Of a DNA stretch of 64,000 nucleotides, positions 22,334 through 33,870 are shown in pieces. The stretch covers positions 1 through 64,000 of the forward strand of contig JACKQL020000178.1 in assembly GCA_018296165.2 (NCBI GenBank), given 5' to 3'. Both the position numbers and the translations under genes were made by a program. This stretch comes from Termitomyces sp. T153 (taxonomy: Eukaryota > Basidiomycota > Agaricomycetes > Agaricales > Lyophyllaceae). How positions within the stretch are numbered: the stretch's first letter is position 1; every line of letters starts with the position of its first letter. The notes beneath the pieces were generated by a model. It ran no database searches and was not told the origin of the DNA. It saw only the letters and a list, made by a program, of their open reading frames with translations.

Positions 22334-23760
22334 CTAGGTAAAGGGACCATTGGGCCTGTCAGCAGTTGAGCTTCTTGGCTGTCTGGAAGTATTTGAGGTT
22401 CTTATGATCTGTCCAGACTTCAAACTTATGCCGCATGCCTTCCAGGAGTGCTGCCACTCCTCAAATGACCACATGATAGCCAGCATCTCCTTATCATGGA
22501 TCTCATAGTTCCACTCTACCATATTTAGGCTCTTGGAGTAGAAGGCTACCAGATGCCACTTCCCATCCTCTGGGGGTTGCTGTGAAAGAACAGCCCCAGT
22601 GGCAAAGTCAGAGCTGTCAACTTCTACCCAGAAAGGGGAGTTATCATCTGAGAAGAGGAGGACAGGTTCCAAGGTCACAGTATGCTTGAGGGTGTTGAAG
22701 GCTGTCTGCTCTGGAGGCCCCCAACTCCACACAATGTCCTTCCCAATGAGGTCGAATAGTGGGTGGGCATGATGTGAGAAGTCCTGGATGAATCTCCAGT
22801 AGAAGTTCATAAAACCCAGGAACACCTGCACCTCCTTTGCTCTGGCCACTCTGCCATGCCTGCTACCTTCACTAGGTTTATCTCCACAGCTCCATGCGAG
22901 ATAATCAGGCCAAGATACTCAATTTAGGTCTGCTCAAACTTGCACTCTGGTTTGAGATAGAGCTGGTGCTGGCAGAGATGTTCCAAGATGAGGTGAGTGA
23001 TCTGACAGTGCTCTTCTAGCATTTTTGTGTAGATGAGAATGTTGTCCAGGTATACACACTATGCTCTCTGCAATGAGGTCCCAGAAGATGTCATTCATCA
23101 TTGTCTGGAAGGTGGCTGGGCTGTTGGTGAGTCTGAAGAACATAACAAGAGGTTCAAACAATCCACAGTTGGTCTGGAAGGCAGCCTTCTATTCATTTTT
23201 CTCCTGGATATGCACATTGTTGTAGCCCCACCAGACGTTCAGTTTAGTGAAGTATTGCATGCCCCAGAGGTTATTGATGAGCTCAGAGATGAGAGGGAGG
23301 GGGTAGTGGTTCTTCACCATCATGGCATTGAGAACCCAATAGTCCTGGACTAGTTGAAGCAAGCCATCTTTCTTCTTGATGAAGAAGACAGAAGAAGCCA
23401 TCAGAGACTTGAAAGGGCATATGCAACTAGAGTCCAGATTCTCTTGCAGGAAGGTGTCAAGCTTGTCCTGCTCCCTGGGTGCTAGTGGGTAGACTTGACA
23501 GCTAGAGAGTGTGGAATCAGGCAGTAGTTCAATAGCATGGTCCAGCTGCTTGCATCTTAGGAGTGAGTTGAACAAGGCTTTGGAGAAAACATTTTTAAAT
23601 GCATGAAGGTAGAGGGATACAGCATCTCAGAACTCTTGGGGCATGGCATTGGCAGCAAACACCTGGGCCAGCCACTGGGATGTGGTCTGGCTAGCCTGGA
23701 TCTCTGCAGTAGAGAGTGGGAAATGTACAATAGTGGTGTAGTTCCAGTCTCCCACCTCTA
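22334..23760 (-). pseudogene. Reverse transcriptase/RNase H, Gypsy-A copy 2
   Basis: RT pieces: 23575-23189 with SSCICPFKSLMASSVFFIKK and KDGLLQLVQDYWVLN, the fingers and first palm motifs, then MFEPLVMFFRLTNSPATFQ at 23161. The catalytic box, about 23065-23040, reads VYLDNILIYTKML where YLDD is expected; Asp to Asn fits a CpG transition. Connection and RNase H follow at 22849-22334: EVQVFLGFMNFYWRFIQDFS, WVEVDSSDFATGAVLSQ with the RNase H Asp, and WNYEIHDKEMLAIM with its Glu. The order RT, RNase H, integrase is that of Ty3/Gypsy. Frames are broken at three or more places. Confidence 0.8.
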
Positions 23761-24148
23761 CCACTTTGTCCAAGAGCTCCAGCTTGTGTAGGCCACCAAA
23801 CTCCTCTCCACACTCCTCCTCTAGGGCTCTGCCACTACTCCAGTTGTTCTTATATAGGGCCTCTCTACAAGGGAACACTAGAGGTGGGGGATTCAGGAGG
23901 TCCAGATCAGTGAAGGGGAGAGGCCTGGCACAACATGTGTGGATGGCTGTGTGCTCTCAAACTCAACCCCAGCATTCTTCTCTGTTCTTGGCAGCACAGG
24001 CAGAGCACTTCTGAGGGCATCTGCTCATGGTTACTTTGCCCTTGGTCCAATCTACTTTGGGGTTGTGCTCGCAGAGCTATGTGAAACTGAGGATCATGTC
24101 CTGCCTACCTAAGCTGGTAATGACAAAAATGGCACACTCCATGTGATT

Positions 24149-24364
24149 CTAACAATGGAGGACAAGGTTGACTACAGAGCTGATGGCACCTGCTTTGTTG
24201 AGTGTTCCATCAATGTTGTAGACTGGAATGGGCTTGGGGAGGAGCTGCTCAGTCAGGCCATAGCACTTGATAAACTCTGAGTCCAAGAACAGTCCCATTG
24301 CTCTGCTATCTAAAAGAGCGGTGGCTCCATGGGTTTGCTGGGTGTTCATGGTCTCTATCTTCAT
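24149..24364 (-). pseudogene. Aspartic protease, Gypsy-A copy 2
   Basis: Readable stretch METMNTQQ-like (KIETMNTQQTHGATALLDS) followed by GLFLDSEFIKCYGLTEQL and VYNIDGTLNKAGAIS. The active-site box is LLDSRAMGLF, where the family has D-[ST]-G-A; the Gly is Arg here. It lies between gag and RT, as expected. Confidence 0.65.
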
Positions 24365-24599
24365 GTCAAGGTGCAGGGAGTTGGCAGACAGGCTTGAAGC
24401 TATTACATACTGTCAGGGCATTTGTGTGCCCAGATGGAGTGGCACTAGCAGACCCTAGTAGGTGCCAGGAAGCTGGGCAAGGGCTCCAGAGTTGCCAACA
24501 TATTTGTACATCTGGAGGGGAGCATTGAGGCTCTAGGCTCTTCTGTCTTAGAATGAGGGGCATTGGAAAAGGCAATTTCATTTTCAAGAACCTCTTAGC

Positions 24600-25115
24600 A
24601 CCCAGCAACAGAGGTGTACACCTTATCTGTCACTCAACTAAAAATCCTCCTCCAGCTCTGGAGGTGACATGCAAGTGCTGATCTTCTTTACGGTCAACTC
24701 TGGTGTCAGCTTGTTTGGTGATGGAGCTCTGGCAGGATCCTTTGTAGCCAGCAGTTGCAGGAGGAGTTCCTCCTGCTCTGCTGTGGAGAAGTAACATACC
24801 TTCAGACCCAAGGGGCAGTGTCATGCAAAGTGCCCAGGCTTCTAGCATCTCTGGTACAGTAGTGGCATAGCACAGAGCTGTCTGGCTACATCCACATCTA
24901 TGGGGATGCCTGGCAGCAGGGGGCATGTTGCAGGAATGGCAGGAGTAGGGGCAAGCATTGAGCAAGCAGGTACAAGGTGTTGGAAGTTTCTTGGACTGGG
25001 CTGCCTTCAAGAAGAACTTCCATATGGAGTTGTTCCTGCTAGACCCTGCCAAAACTGCTGCCTTGATGCTATGTGACAGAGAGCAATATGGGCAAGGGAA
25101 GCACATGCTGGACAA
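24600..25115 (-). pseudogene. Gag C-terminus with zinc knuckle, Gypsy-A copy 2
   Basis: Near 24860-24800 a frame different from the longest open one reads CQRCXKPGHFAXHCPLG, a CCHC knuckle (C-x2-C-x4-H-x4-C) with two stops, then KVCYFSTAEQEELLLQLLAT, which is the segment that usually follows the knuckle in this mushroom Gypsy group. The rest of gag toward 25130 is not recognisable. Confidence 0.6.
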
Positions 25116-25130
25116 GTACCTTGACTCCTT

Positions 25131-25463
25131 CTAGGCACTAGTTGAGCAAGCTGCCCCCTATATAAATATTTTTATATTAGCAATTACAAACATAGACTAG
25201 CCTCCTTAAGGCACCTGTAGCTACCACTTATTGAGCCTAATTAGGCATGGAATAAGACCAAAGTTCCTTGCTTAGTTAGGCATGATTAGCTTAATATATT
25301 ACTTCCTTTAATAATGTTACTCTAATGTTTGACTTGGCTCTTGAGACCATTAACCAGTTACTATCAGAGCTCATTGCTGGTGGTGTCTTAGCCATCTCCT
25401 GTCATTGCTTCCTCCTCAGCATTTGCACAGCCATCATCAACATTCATTGCATCTCTCCATCCC
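25131..25463. other. AT-rich spacer between Gypsy-A and the KDZ element
   Basis: No gene or repeat recognised. It probably holds the 3' flank of the KDZ transposase and the lost 5' end of Gypsy-A. Confidence 0.3.
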
Positions 25464-28400
25464 TCAGTGGCCTTGATGCTGGGCTATTGACTCAGTAAAC
25501 CCCAGAAGTGTGGCAAGTTTGTGCAGGTGGCATAGGTGAAGATTGTTGAGATGCAAGCATTTGCAGTGCAGGCAAATTTGATTGGCAAGTAGACTGTCTT
25601 CTGCAGCAAGGATGTCTTTCTTCTCCTTTAGATATGCTTCTTCATCATGTATGTAGGTAACCAGGTGCTGAATTTCAATATTAAGCCAGTCAATCTCTTT
25701 GTGAGCTCGCTCAATTTTGAAATATTCATTCATTATTATGCAAGCAGCAGGAGAAGCCCAGGCACATTCACAGACATCTTGGTGTATATCCAATAGGAGG
25801 TTGAAGTTGGCAAGAAAGGCATATTCCACAAAAAGATCTCATGCAAGCTAGGGACATGGTGGGGAAAGGGCACAAGTGGCAACACTATACTTGTCAAGGG
25901 CATTTTGTATGGCCTGAGAACAAGCCTTGAGGGCATTACCAATATGCTTTCATAACTTATATCCTATCCCACTATGTCAGTTGCAGTAATATGAACAATG
26001 CAGCATCAAACTCACCCATCTGTGACATGTTCATTTTGGTCAACTCAAACATTCTTGAGACTATCAATGCCTCCAAATTATCAAGACATTATTGGTAGTA
26101 GCATTTCCCCAACATCTCAGCTGCCTCTCTCCACTCAGGGCTTGTTTGAGTCCACCATGCTGTGACACCCAGTTTCAGTTCAAGATCTTGAACAAACTTG
26201 AGATCCTTCTCAAGGTTTTTGAGGGTGTATCAATGCTGTGTCTCTCAAGACCATGTATAGTCATGTGTGCTGTGGGTTTCCAGAGTGATCACAAGCCACT
26301 GTGCTTGTGCCTCATTAAAAGCCTTCTCACTGGCCTTCAGGTTGACCAACTTCTGATAATACTCCATCTGCAGTGTCTCCTGAATAGGTTCCTGAGATAG
26401 TCCCTCAAGATACACCTTCTCTTTGTCCAGCCATTGCTTGAAAATGTTGAAGCCTGCCACACCCTGATCCTTCATCTGTTTTTCCAGCACAGGTAAACTA
26501 TTAATTAGTTGAAGAGCATGCTTGTAGTTATTGATGAGAAAACAACCTGAAGTCATAAGTGGAAGAAGAGTACAAAGAAAGGGGGGACATATTGAGGTTT
26601 TAGTAGGTCTCCTGTTTATCCATGTGCTTTGCATATTGCTGGATGCCTTGTTTATAGTGGAAGATGCTTGCATATCACACCAATGAAGCCAGGGCATTGG
26701 ACTTAGAAAAAAATTGTTCACATCCTTCAAGATCCTCAAGCCCCAGACCTTTGATGTACTTTGCCAGGAAGGTGAGCTGGCATCATCAGTTATGAGCATG
26801 ATTGTGGAAGCTCCCTACAAGTGACTTGTATTGGAGTTTATGCACATGCAGTCCAAGGGGCTGGTGCCAAGCATTGTACCAAATTTGCATCCAATGTTGT
26901 AGCCTGCACTAATTTGCATGCCAAAGGCCTCTAAGAGTTCATTTACCATTGCTAATGAGTATTTGGCCCTTTGATAAGTCAGGTAAGGAATATATCAAAA
27001 GAGAAGCATAGATACTCACAGCTCACCACTCTGAACCATATTGGCAATTGATACAATGTTGTCACACTATTGGGAACATAATCAAACACCAGAAGTCAAA
27101 ATAAACATCTATTATGGCTGAAAACTAGAAGCCTCCTGGTAAAACAAGTTCCAGCAACATTATCTCCTCAAAATACACCAGAAAAAATACAGAACAGGAT
27201 AGGACAAGGACTATACTAGGCTATACAATCAATAATGGTCCAATCACTATAATGGGAGGGAAGCATAGGACTGGCAAAAGCACTGGAGTGGCATCAATTC
27301 TGGCAAGATCTAGATCAAAATAAGATCTGATCTAAGAATAACCAGATTAGAATGTTGACTGAAAGGATATAAAGGAAGGATGAATGGAAGAATATAAATG
27401 GAAGGGAAACTATGGATGGAAGAAATACAAAGGAGGAAGAGATAAATGAGGAAAACAGAAGCTAAGAATGGAAAAGAGGAATGATGGCACAAGAAACTAG
27501 CCTATGGCACCAAAACAAGCATTCAAAAGTAGGAATTGGAATAACATTTATGGTAGAGGTGCTGGAAAGTCTGAAACCAAAAGACACATATAGGAAGTGG
27601 TCTGTGCACTGTAGAAAGAGGTATAAATAGCACAAGTAGAGTAGCAAATGGATAGGTGGCAATTGATAGGCAAAGGCTCAGTGGTTCCCAGGGAGTGAAT
27701 CACTTAGGCTGGAGTTTGTTGAAATACCTCTACATCTAGAATAGTGATATTTTGGAAGTAAACAACCTATCATCAAACATTTCTCAAGACATCAGTGTGA
27801 AATTGGAGTGGATTCTCTAAGTCTTCAAGAAAGCCACAGAACTATTAATATTACTCTAACCAAGTACTACACAATCAGGAGAACAAAACCATGGTGGCAG
27901 AGGGCAAGGAAGATGCCAGTCTTGTTGAATATTCCCCACATGTGTGCAGTCAACTTGTCACTCATGTTCTTTCATTGTTCACTACAGGGGTTTGGCTCTA
28001 AATCTGCCATGCCTTCCTCCTGTGCCTTTTGGTTGGTATAAATTCACCATTGCAGGTGAGTTGTGCAATAGAGTTTAATAGCATGTATGGTGAACACAAG
28101 AGTGGGATGGTATGGTGTTGAAGGAATGAGCCACACTCAATCAGGGAGGTGGCAATCATCTCAGCTCCCTGAAACATAAGTATGTCAAGGGAATATGTCT
28201 CTGACAAAGGCATCAGAAGTTTGTAATTTGATGCTTGCATCTCCTGTATTACTGCATTGTTGTCTAAAGAGGCTCTAAATGCCTGCCCTGACAATCCACA
28301 CTTCTTGCTCCACCATAAGTACACACTGACCATTGTGTTCAATTGCATGGCAAATCTAAGATTTTAGCAGATGGTTGCATCACAACATGTGCAGTAATCC

Positions 28401-28600
28401 CTTTGTTGTGTTTTGGATTGCAGCTCAAATTTGAGGAGTTCTTGGAACTCTCCACCCACATGGCTCAGGTTGATTGACCCCTGGCCCTCAATGATGGCAT
28501 CCAAGTCAACCCAGTCAGCTTTGTTGTGGTCTTGACTGTTGCAGCTGTCAGGAATATTTTGAATTTTGTCCAAGTACATGCTGCCTTTCCTTGTCTTGAG
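25464..28600 (-). pseudogene. KDZ (Kyakuja-Dileera-Zisupton) transposase, broken
   Basis: DNA transposase of the KDZ group. N-terminal part, 28600-27998: a DYCTCCDAT-type motif, then MVSVYLWWSKKCG and GAEMIATSLIE. Catalytic core near 27950-27830: MWGIFNKTGIFLALCHHGF; the family has F-D-E-T-G and C-R-H-G-F, so the acidic pair is lost. The frame is interrupted between about 27800 and 27000. It resumes with YSLAMVNELLEAFG, GYNIGCKFG and HNHAHN, then GLGLEDLEGCEQFFSKSN, LSQEPIQETLQMEYYQKLVN at 26400-26330 and the C-terminal YFKIERAHKEIDWLNIE at about 25720. Stops and CpG loss show it is dead. It is divergent from a TET/JBP-like gene, the pairing reported for basidiomycete KDZ elements. Some of the gaps may be introns. 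Confidence 0.8.
27000..27800. other. Interruption inside the KDZ transposase
   Basis: The core block ends near 27830 and the next recognisable block starts near 26980. The sequence between is purine-rich (repeated ggaagg/aagaa) and codes for nothing recognisable. It is longer than the usual 50-bp introns, so a small insertion is likely, but no terminal repeats or target duplication were found. Confidence 0.35.
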
Positions 28601-29086
28601 CTAAGGATAACCCAGTGAGCACTTCATCAACAGGTATCAGAGGATGTTACACACCTTGCTGGCATTTGCAAAGCTTCTTGTTCTGCCATGCTTGAAACAC
28701 ATGTAGACCTGTCCAATTCACTGTTTGTATGAAAGCAGAATCCAAAGAACCTCTGTCAAAGATCTTAAACTTGCCCTTGGTTGACTTGCATTGGTGGAGC
28801 ATTGCTCCCACTGCCACTTGAGTGGTGCCAGCATTCACAGTGTGAATAGACACATGACTACAAAAGTTTAACAAGATCTCTACTTATCATATATCATTCC
28901 TCAATAATCAATGTTGCATTTGTGAGCTTGTTTTATTTCACCTTGTATGCTGCCTCCTTTTCTGCAGTATGCTTGTTTCCTTCAGGTATCACCCCTGGGA
29001 CCAAGGAAATAAGCATACTGCAAATTTGGAGTCAGCATGCTGCTTTTCTGCATCAGTAAATATTAGCTGACCATTTCTCTTGCAGT

Positions 29087-30167
29087 GTGGTTTTCTCAAC
29101 TACTGCCTCACAAATGCATTCTGTAAGTATTTATATGTCCCAGATTTACAAACTAACTAGAATTCATCAGACTCATTCAGGCACTGTCTTTTCCTCCTAC
29201 AATTTTATACCAATCTATTGCTCCAAAAGTGTTGACTTCCCTGCACTGCTCTGCAACTCTATAGAGGCAGAGGACAACTGCCTAGAGAGCATAGAACCTT
29301 GCCACTCTACTCCACAACCATGTTCTTCAACACCTGTGCCCTTTGAAGAACTTAGCAGCCCACCATCTAAGTGTCTCCATGCTGAACACTCCAGAGACCA
29401 TGCACCTTCTGAGAACTGCACATCTTCTCAGACAACCAACTGCCAGCATGCCAAACACCACAACAAATGTGCAGAACACATTGCTAAAGAAGGCCATGTC
29501 CCAAGCAAAAGGACAATTGAATGCTACAGGTACAATGCTGTACCCATACAGACTGCTCTCAGCTCCATGTTGCTTCCCATTGCAAAGGGAGCTTACCAGG
29601 CAAAAAACAATCAAAGCATGCAAGGGAATAAGAAGGCTTGGAGGCTTGAGGAACTTGCAGCACAAGGGCTGTCACTGATCTGTTGGGATGGCAAGTGAGT
29701 GGCTTAGTATGGTCTTTCCGTTCCTATCTGACACTTGCACAGGAAAAGTCACCCTCTAGTTGACAAGGATAGCAGAGTCACTGCCATTATTATGGGCCAG
29801 CCCCAAAACAATGCCTACTGCACCTCTGTAAGGGCAGCATATGATGTAATCATGGGAGGTGCTTCAGTGGAATCTTTTCCACAGGTCTGCCATAGGCATG
29901 GTTCTTATCCCATGCTCAGTGTTGGCATGACACATGGTATGGGAATCATACAACCAATTAAGCTTGATAATAGGGAACACACTGCATTAGCTGACTACTT
30001 TATTGCTGATCCAGACATTCAACAGTTGGCCATTTTTGCAAGCAGTATGTTTCATCACTCCAGTGCAACACAGTAACTTGATTCTTGTTCTTAGTCAGCT
30101 TTCAAGGCTGGAGTCCCAATGTTTTTTCAACTACTATAGTAAGCACCTTAATTCTCTACATGCCCAC
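29087..30167 (+). pseudogene. TET/JBP-like dioxygenase gene, N-terminal part only
   Basis: Two blocks: 29087-29698, a Ser/Pro/Cys-rich N-terminus that ends in RLEELAAQGLSLICWDGK, and, after a probable intron (gtgagt at 29696 to cag near 29742), KSHPLVDKDSRVTAIIMGQP, AAYDVIMGGASVESFP, GSYPMLSVGMTHGMG and IFASSMF, ending near 30160 in NYYSKHLNSLHAHC. This is the N-terminal half of a large basidiomycete family that I place with the TET/JBP 2-oxoglutarate/Fe(II) dioxygenases; the catalytic core with the HxD motif would follow. The gene is cut at 30168 by an LTR, so no catalytic residue is in the window. It is divergent from the KDZ transposase, which strengthens the call. Known members oxidise 5-methylcytosine. 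Confidence 0.5.
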
Positions 30168-31168
30168 TGTCAGGTTCTGCTGACCACAGGGGCTCAGCTA
30201 CACTGGGTACTTGCAGGGCCAAGCTTGGGGGAGTGGTCCAAGCAAGTCCAGAGTGGTCCAGGAAAGTCTAAGACCAAGTATATTAAACATTGGGCTTGGG
30301 TGGGCATCAGGTACAAGTCCACAAGTGAGTGTATGAGCTGTGGAGTAAGCAGAGGCTTTGCAAGTGGATGGGAGCTGAGCTGGAGTTTGATGGAGGATCA
30401 ATCAAGAGTGAGGGGTTCTGGGGCCAAGTGTAGAGTGAGGTCCAGAGTTGTTATAAGAATGTTTGAAGGTTTATAGCATGTGTATGGAGTTTGTAATGAT
30501 GTTAGAGATGAAAAGAACTTAGGAATGATAACGAAACAGAGACAGACAAGATGATACAAAGGCAAAACAGGACAGAACTGAGAAAGAAGATAGATTCAAG
30601 ACTAAGAATAGAAATTGAGATGAGACTGAGAAACATAACAGAAAAGAAACACAAAACACAGGAAACTAAGTAAAGTAGGTAATATCAAGACTAAAGTAAC
30701 AGATGCTACTCTACATCTTTATATACTAACTACTGGACCTTCTCTAGGGTTGAAAGTGTGATGGCAGGGCTTGTCAGAGCCATGTGGGGTTGATGGGTGT
30801 CAGCTCTGATCAGAGGGTGGGCTGTGATGACACTCCAATGGGAACATGGTCTATCCTGTAGCCATTGGGGAATTCCAGAGTGGTTGTGTGAGTTGTGGAG
30901 GTGGTTGAGTGATGTATGCCTGTGCCAGGGGAAGTGTCAGAGAGGCTTGGGGGCCTTATAGGCAGGAGGGGGAGCTGAGGAGGCCTACAGAGGATGTACC
31001 AGGGTTTGCCAGGAAGTTGTCAGGGTTTGCTGAGAAAGCATCAGAGTTAGCTGGAGCAGGTGCCATGGGTCAACAAAGGTTGGGGTGAGTTGGGGGAAGC
31101 ATTGGGGGAAGCTCCAGGGAGGTGGGGCATTCTGGGGGAAGGTCTGGAGGTGTGGGAGTGGGTCAATA
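30168..31168 (+). mobile_element. Solo LTR, family D, old copy
   Basis: Begins TGTCAGGTTCTGCTGACC and is collinear with the solo LTRs at 37133-38213 and 52205-53343. The 3' end is altered (gtgggtcaataat in place of gggtcatgaca), so no target duplication can be scored. CpG sites of the 52205 copy are mostly TpG or CpA here. It truncates the TET/JBP-like gene. Confidence 0.75.
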
Positions 31169-31259
31169 ATACTAAGAAAAGAAATATAATTGGCCACTTT
31201 CCTAGAAGGCTGCTAGAAGTTGCTAGTCATTATAAAGAGAAAGTTGTAAGTGTCTAGGC

Positions 31260-31635
31260 TGTTGGCTACTCAAAAAGTAAGTGCACTATTGACTCCTATA
31301 TCCATCTCCTCCCTATCCTTTCCCTCCATTTTTTTTTATTCTGTTCCACTATTCTTTCATATCACATATATCACACTGGCCACAACATAGCCCTTCCATT
31401 GTTACCTACATGTATATATACAAATGTTACACTATCAACACCCTCAGTCAATCATATATTGAACTGAGAGTGAGCCAATATCTTTACATACTTTACTGGA
31501 TACACACTGATACAATTACCGGACAGACTGTTAACTTATGTGTCTGTCAGGTAGCTAATCAGTTAATCATATATTGAACTGAGAACTGTTAACTTACATG
31601 TCTGTCAGGTCCATAAAGAGTATCTAGTTTTAACA
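31260..31635 (+). mobile_element. Solo LTR of the Copia element
   Basis: 376 bp from TGTTGGCTACTC to TTTTAACA, the reverse complement of the Copia 3' LTR at 41775-42153. It contains two copies of an internal motif around tcatatattgaactgaga. No matching target duplication was seen. Confidence 0.8.
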
Positions 31636-31639
31636 GGTT

Positions 31640-32400
31640 ATGGGTATATCAAGCAAAATACTCTAGAAACACCTAGCAGCATTGAAAGACTCAAAGAACT
31701 CCTCCTCCATTCACTCAATCACACTCTTGACATTCTTGGACCCTGACCCTGATCAGCTGCACACAGTACCTGAGCAATCTCCCTTGTTCTCATATACAGA
31801 GCCCTTTGTCTACCCTCTAAACTTGTCACACTATGGGATCTGTCTCCTCACCCAACACTACAATGTGACCACTGCCACACTATCCACAGACACAAGCTAT
31901 TCTCACATTTGCCTTGTAAAACTAAACAGTTTTATTTCCAAATGCCTCAATGTCTCGATAGATTATAGAGCTCCAGGACTTCATTTCCTACTAGCTTATT
32001 GCCTACATAGGTGATTGCAACAATGAAATCTGAATGATGAGCATAGGCCCTGGAATTGTGTATTTTGAGGCGCAGCCTTACAGCTTGTCTGATGTTTCCT
32101 GTGCTTACTACAGGATGGCTTAGAAATTGGATGACAAATCCATGGATTCTACTAATGGGCTACTTGAATTGCATATATCAAGCTCAGCTATGTCAGACAT
32201 GAAGGAGGGTGATTCAATTATATGATCATAGAATATAGCTGGAGAACAATTGTAAACTACTCCTGGACTTGAAGAAGTCTAATGATTGTTCTGATATGCC
32301 TTGGTCCCATCTAAGATTCAGAAATAGATTATTCAGGAAAATATTTTAGCCTGTACAAGCATTATCATCAGACAATTATGTATGTACACAGATGAAACCC
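31640..32400. other. Unassigned stretch
   Basis: No supported gene. A frame at 31682-32014 is open for 110 codons, but nothing in it identifies a family. A short part (31940-31975) resembles 8755-8790 in the K1 3' flank. Confidence 0.25.
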
Positions 32401-32429
32401 TAGTTTCTACTACATAGAAAGGTATTCCT

Positions 32430-33055
32430 CAAGCTTGAGTGACAATCCTTCAAATTCCTTGCAAGGTTGTCAAAGCCCTTTCCCTTGAGCAAAGTGTTGT
32501 TCCAATGCCATACTTGCAAGTCACAAAGCACTGAAAAACTGTTCAACTTGGACTTCTGAGATCAAGACCAAGCCATAGCAGAAAGACCACTTGATGAGCT
32601 CTTGCATCACCAGAGGGATAGGTGTTGAAGCTGTGGCAGAATCCTTTCATTACTCTCATCCAAGTTCTGCATAAGAAGATCCATGAATTTCTCCATCACT
32701 GGAGGCTCCACAGTAAAATACTTGAGATTCAACATAGGTTGAGAAGGAAAGTATCTCAAGCAAAATATTCTCCGCAAGATTGGATCACCTGAAATGGAAA
32801 TGTTCATAGATTTACCTCTTTGAGGCCACATCTGAATCTCAACAAGAATTCTGTGAATACAAAGGGATCAGGTCAGTGTAACCAAACTCTCTTTTGCTCA
32901 ACATGTACAGAAACCAACAAAGGGAGTGTGAATTTGTTGAACATTTTGTTGACAGTTGTCATGGCGATCAGGTAGAGTTCACGTAGACAAGGAAGGGTGA
33001 CTGGCACTTTGAGAAGTGGATGTCTTTCTTCAAATTGAAGGTGATGAGTGTTATA
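32430..33055 (-). pseudogene. F-box/LRR-like protein remnant
   Basis: On the minus strand broken frames give LKVPVTLPCLRELYLIAM and TLPLLVSVHVEQ, which look like leucine-rich repeats, and later FTVEPPVMEKFMDLLMQNLD with ILPQLQHLSLW at 32640-32607. This combination is typical of the LRR part of the expanded F-box-like proteins of mushrooms. No F-box is seen; stops separate the blocks. CpG is depleted, so the remnant has aged along with the transposons around it. Confidence 0.45.
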
Positions 33056-33190
33056 GCATGAGTTTGGGGTCGATTATGGTGGGCCTCCTGTACCAGCCAG
33101 GATTTGAACTTTGTGTGTTCAATTCCCTGTCACTGCCACCTGTTTATTGACTAATACCTGAATATTCTGATGTTTTATCCCTTTTCTTGC
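33050..33190 (-). repeat. Short repeat with a pol III B-box-like motif, copy 1
   Basis: The reverse complement reads ttcaggtattagtcaa, later gggaattgaacacacaaagt, tcaaatcctggctggtaca and ggaggcccacc. The same sequence occurs on the plus strand at 37108-37132, 38214-38301 and 40738-40750, split there by LTR insertions. The phrase gttcaaatcc fits a B box, so a SINE or other pol III unit is possible. Confidence 0.5.
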
Positions 33191-33221
33191 CTTGGTTGTT
33201 GGGTATTTCACCTGATCCTGT

Positions 33222-33450
33222 TACTTTAATGCATCATTTTGTGTAATTACAGTAAAAATGTAATGCAATATTAAGTACTGTATAGAAGTAATGCATGACA
33301 CTAATGCATCACTGATGCATTAGAAACAGAAAAAAAAATGCCTTACCATAGAATTGAACCAACAATCTCCATAGAAAATACACAAATACTACAAGAAACA
33401 ACATACCCAATACACCACAATGACAATTAAGTTACATTAACATTAGTATA
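33222..33450 (-). repeat. SINE-like repeat, inverted partner 1
   Basis: On the minus strand a tRNA-like head (a tggtgtattgggta A-box-like stretch and the B box ggttcaattct) is followed by a body with several aatgcat motifs and acatttttactgtaatta. The body matches 33720-33840 in reverse orientation. Confidence 0.6.
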
Positions 33451-33619
33451 TGTGTAGTGTTGAGCAAGCTGTCTATGGCTTGCACTGCCAATTATGTTTC
33501 AGTCAGGTTTTTTGTTAGGTTGGTTAGTTTGTAGTGTGAGGTTGGTTAAGGCTTTGGACAGGGATATCTATTAAAGGGGAGCTTGTTCCCCTTAGATAAT
33601 ACACCCCATCTCAACTTTG

Positions 33620-33870
33620 TTGATATGACTATTTGGTCTAATGGTCATTTGTGTTACTTGTTGGCAATTTCCATGCATGATGATCTTGGTTCAATCCTTG
33701 TGTACTGTATTTTTCATTCATTCCTAATGCATTGGTAATGCATCATTGTCATGCGTTACTTCCATGCAGTACTTAATTTAAGTTACAGAGGATATTGCAT
33801 TACATTTTTACTGTAATTATACAGTATGATGCACTACAATGACAGGGTTGGCTGGGTATTTCCAATGTCA
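33620..33870 (+). repeat. SINE-like repeat, inverted partner 2
   Basis: The head, about 33640-33705, has tggtctaatggtca (A-box-like) and ggttcaatcc (B box). The body contains taatgcattggtaatgcatc and acatttttactgtaatta, matching the left partner. The two copies are head to head with about 170 bp between them, so the region could also fold as one long hairpin. Confidence 0.6.

Larger units (their letters stand above)
20243..25130 (-). mobile_element. Gypsy-A copy 2: 3' LTR and most of gag-pol, no 5' LTR
   Basis: The 3' LTR is 20243-20609 (TGTAAGGACAATC to CCTGACA). The adjoining tcacctccctctagcatgca is the complement of the polypurine tract. Internal sequence runs on the minus strand through integrase, RNase H, RT, protease and gag to about 25130. 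No LTR was found at the 25130 end. Confidence 0.8.

Noticed and set aside
31155..31258. Separate small repeat shared with 12343-12440
   Set aside because: Similar phrases are visible, but the borders are unclear and it may be part of a divergent Gypsy-C LTR.
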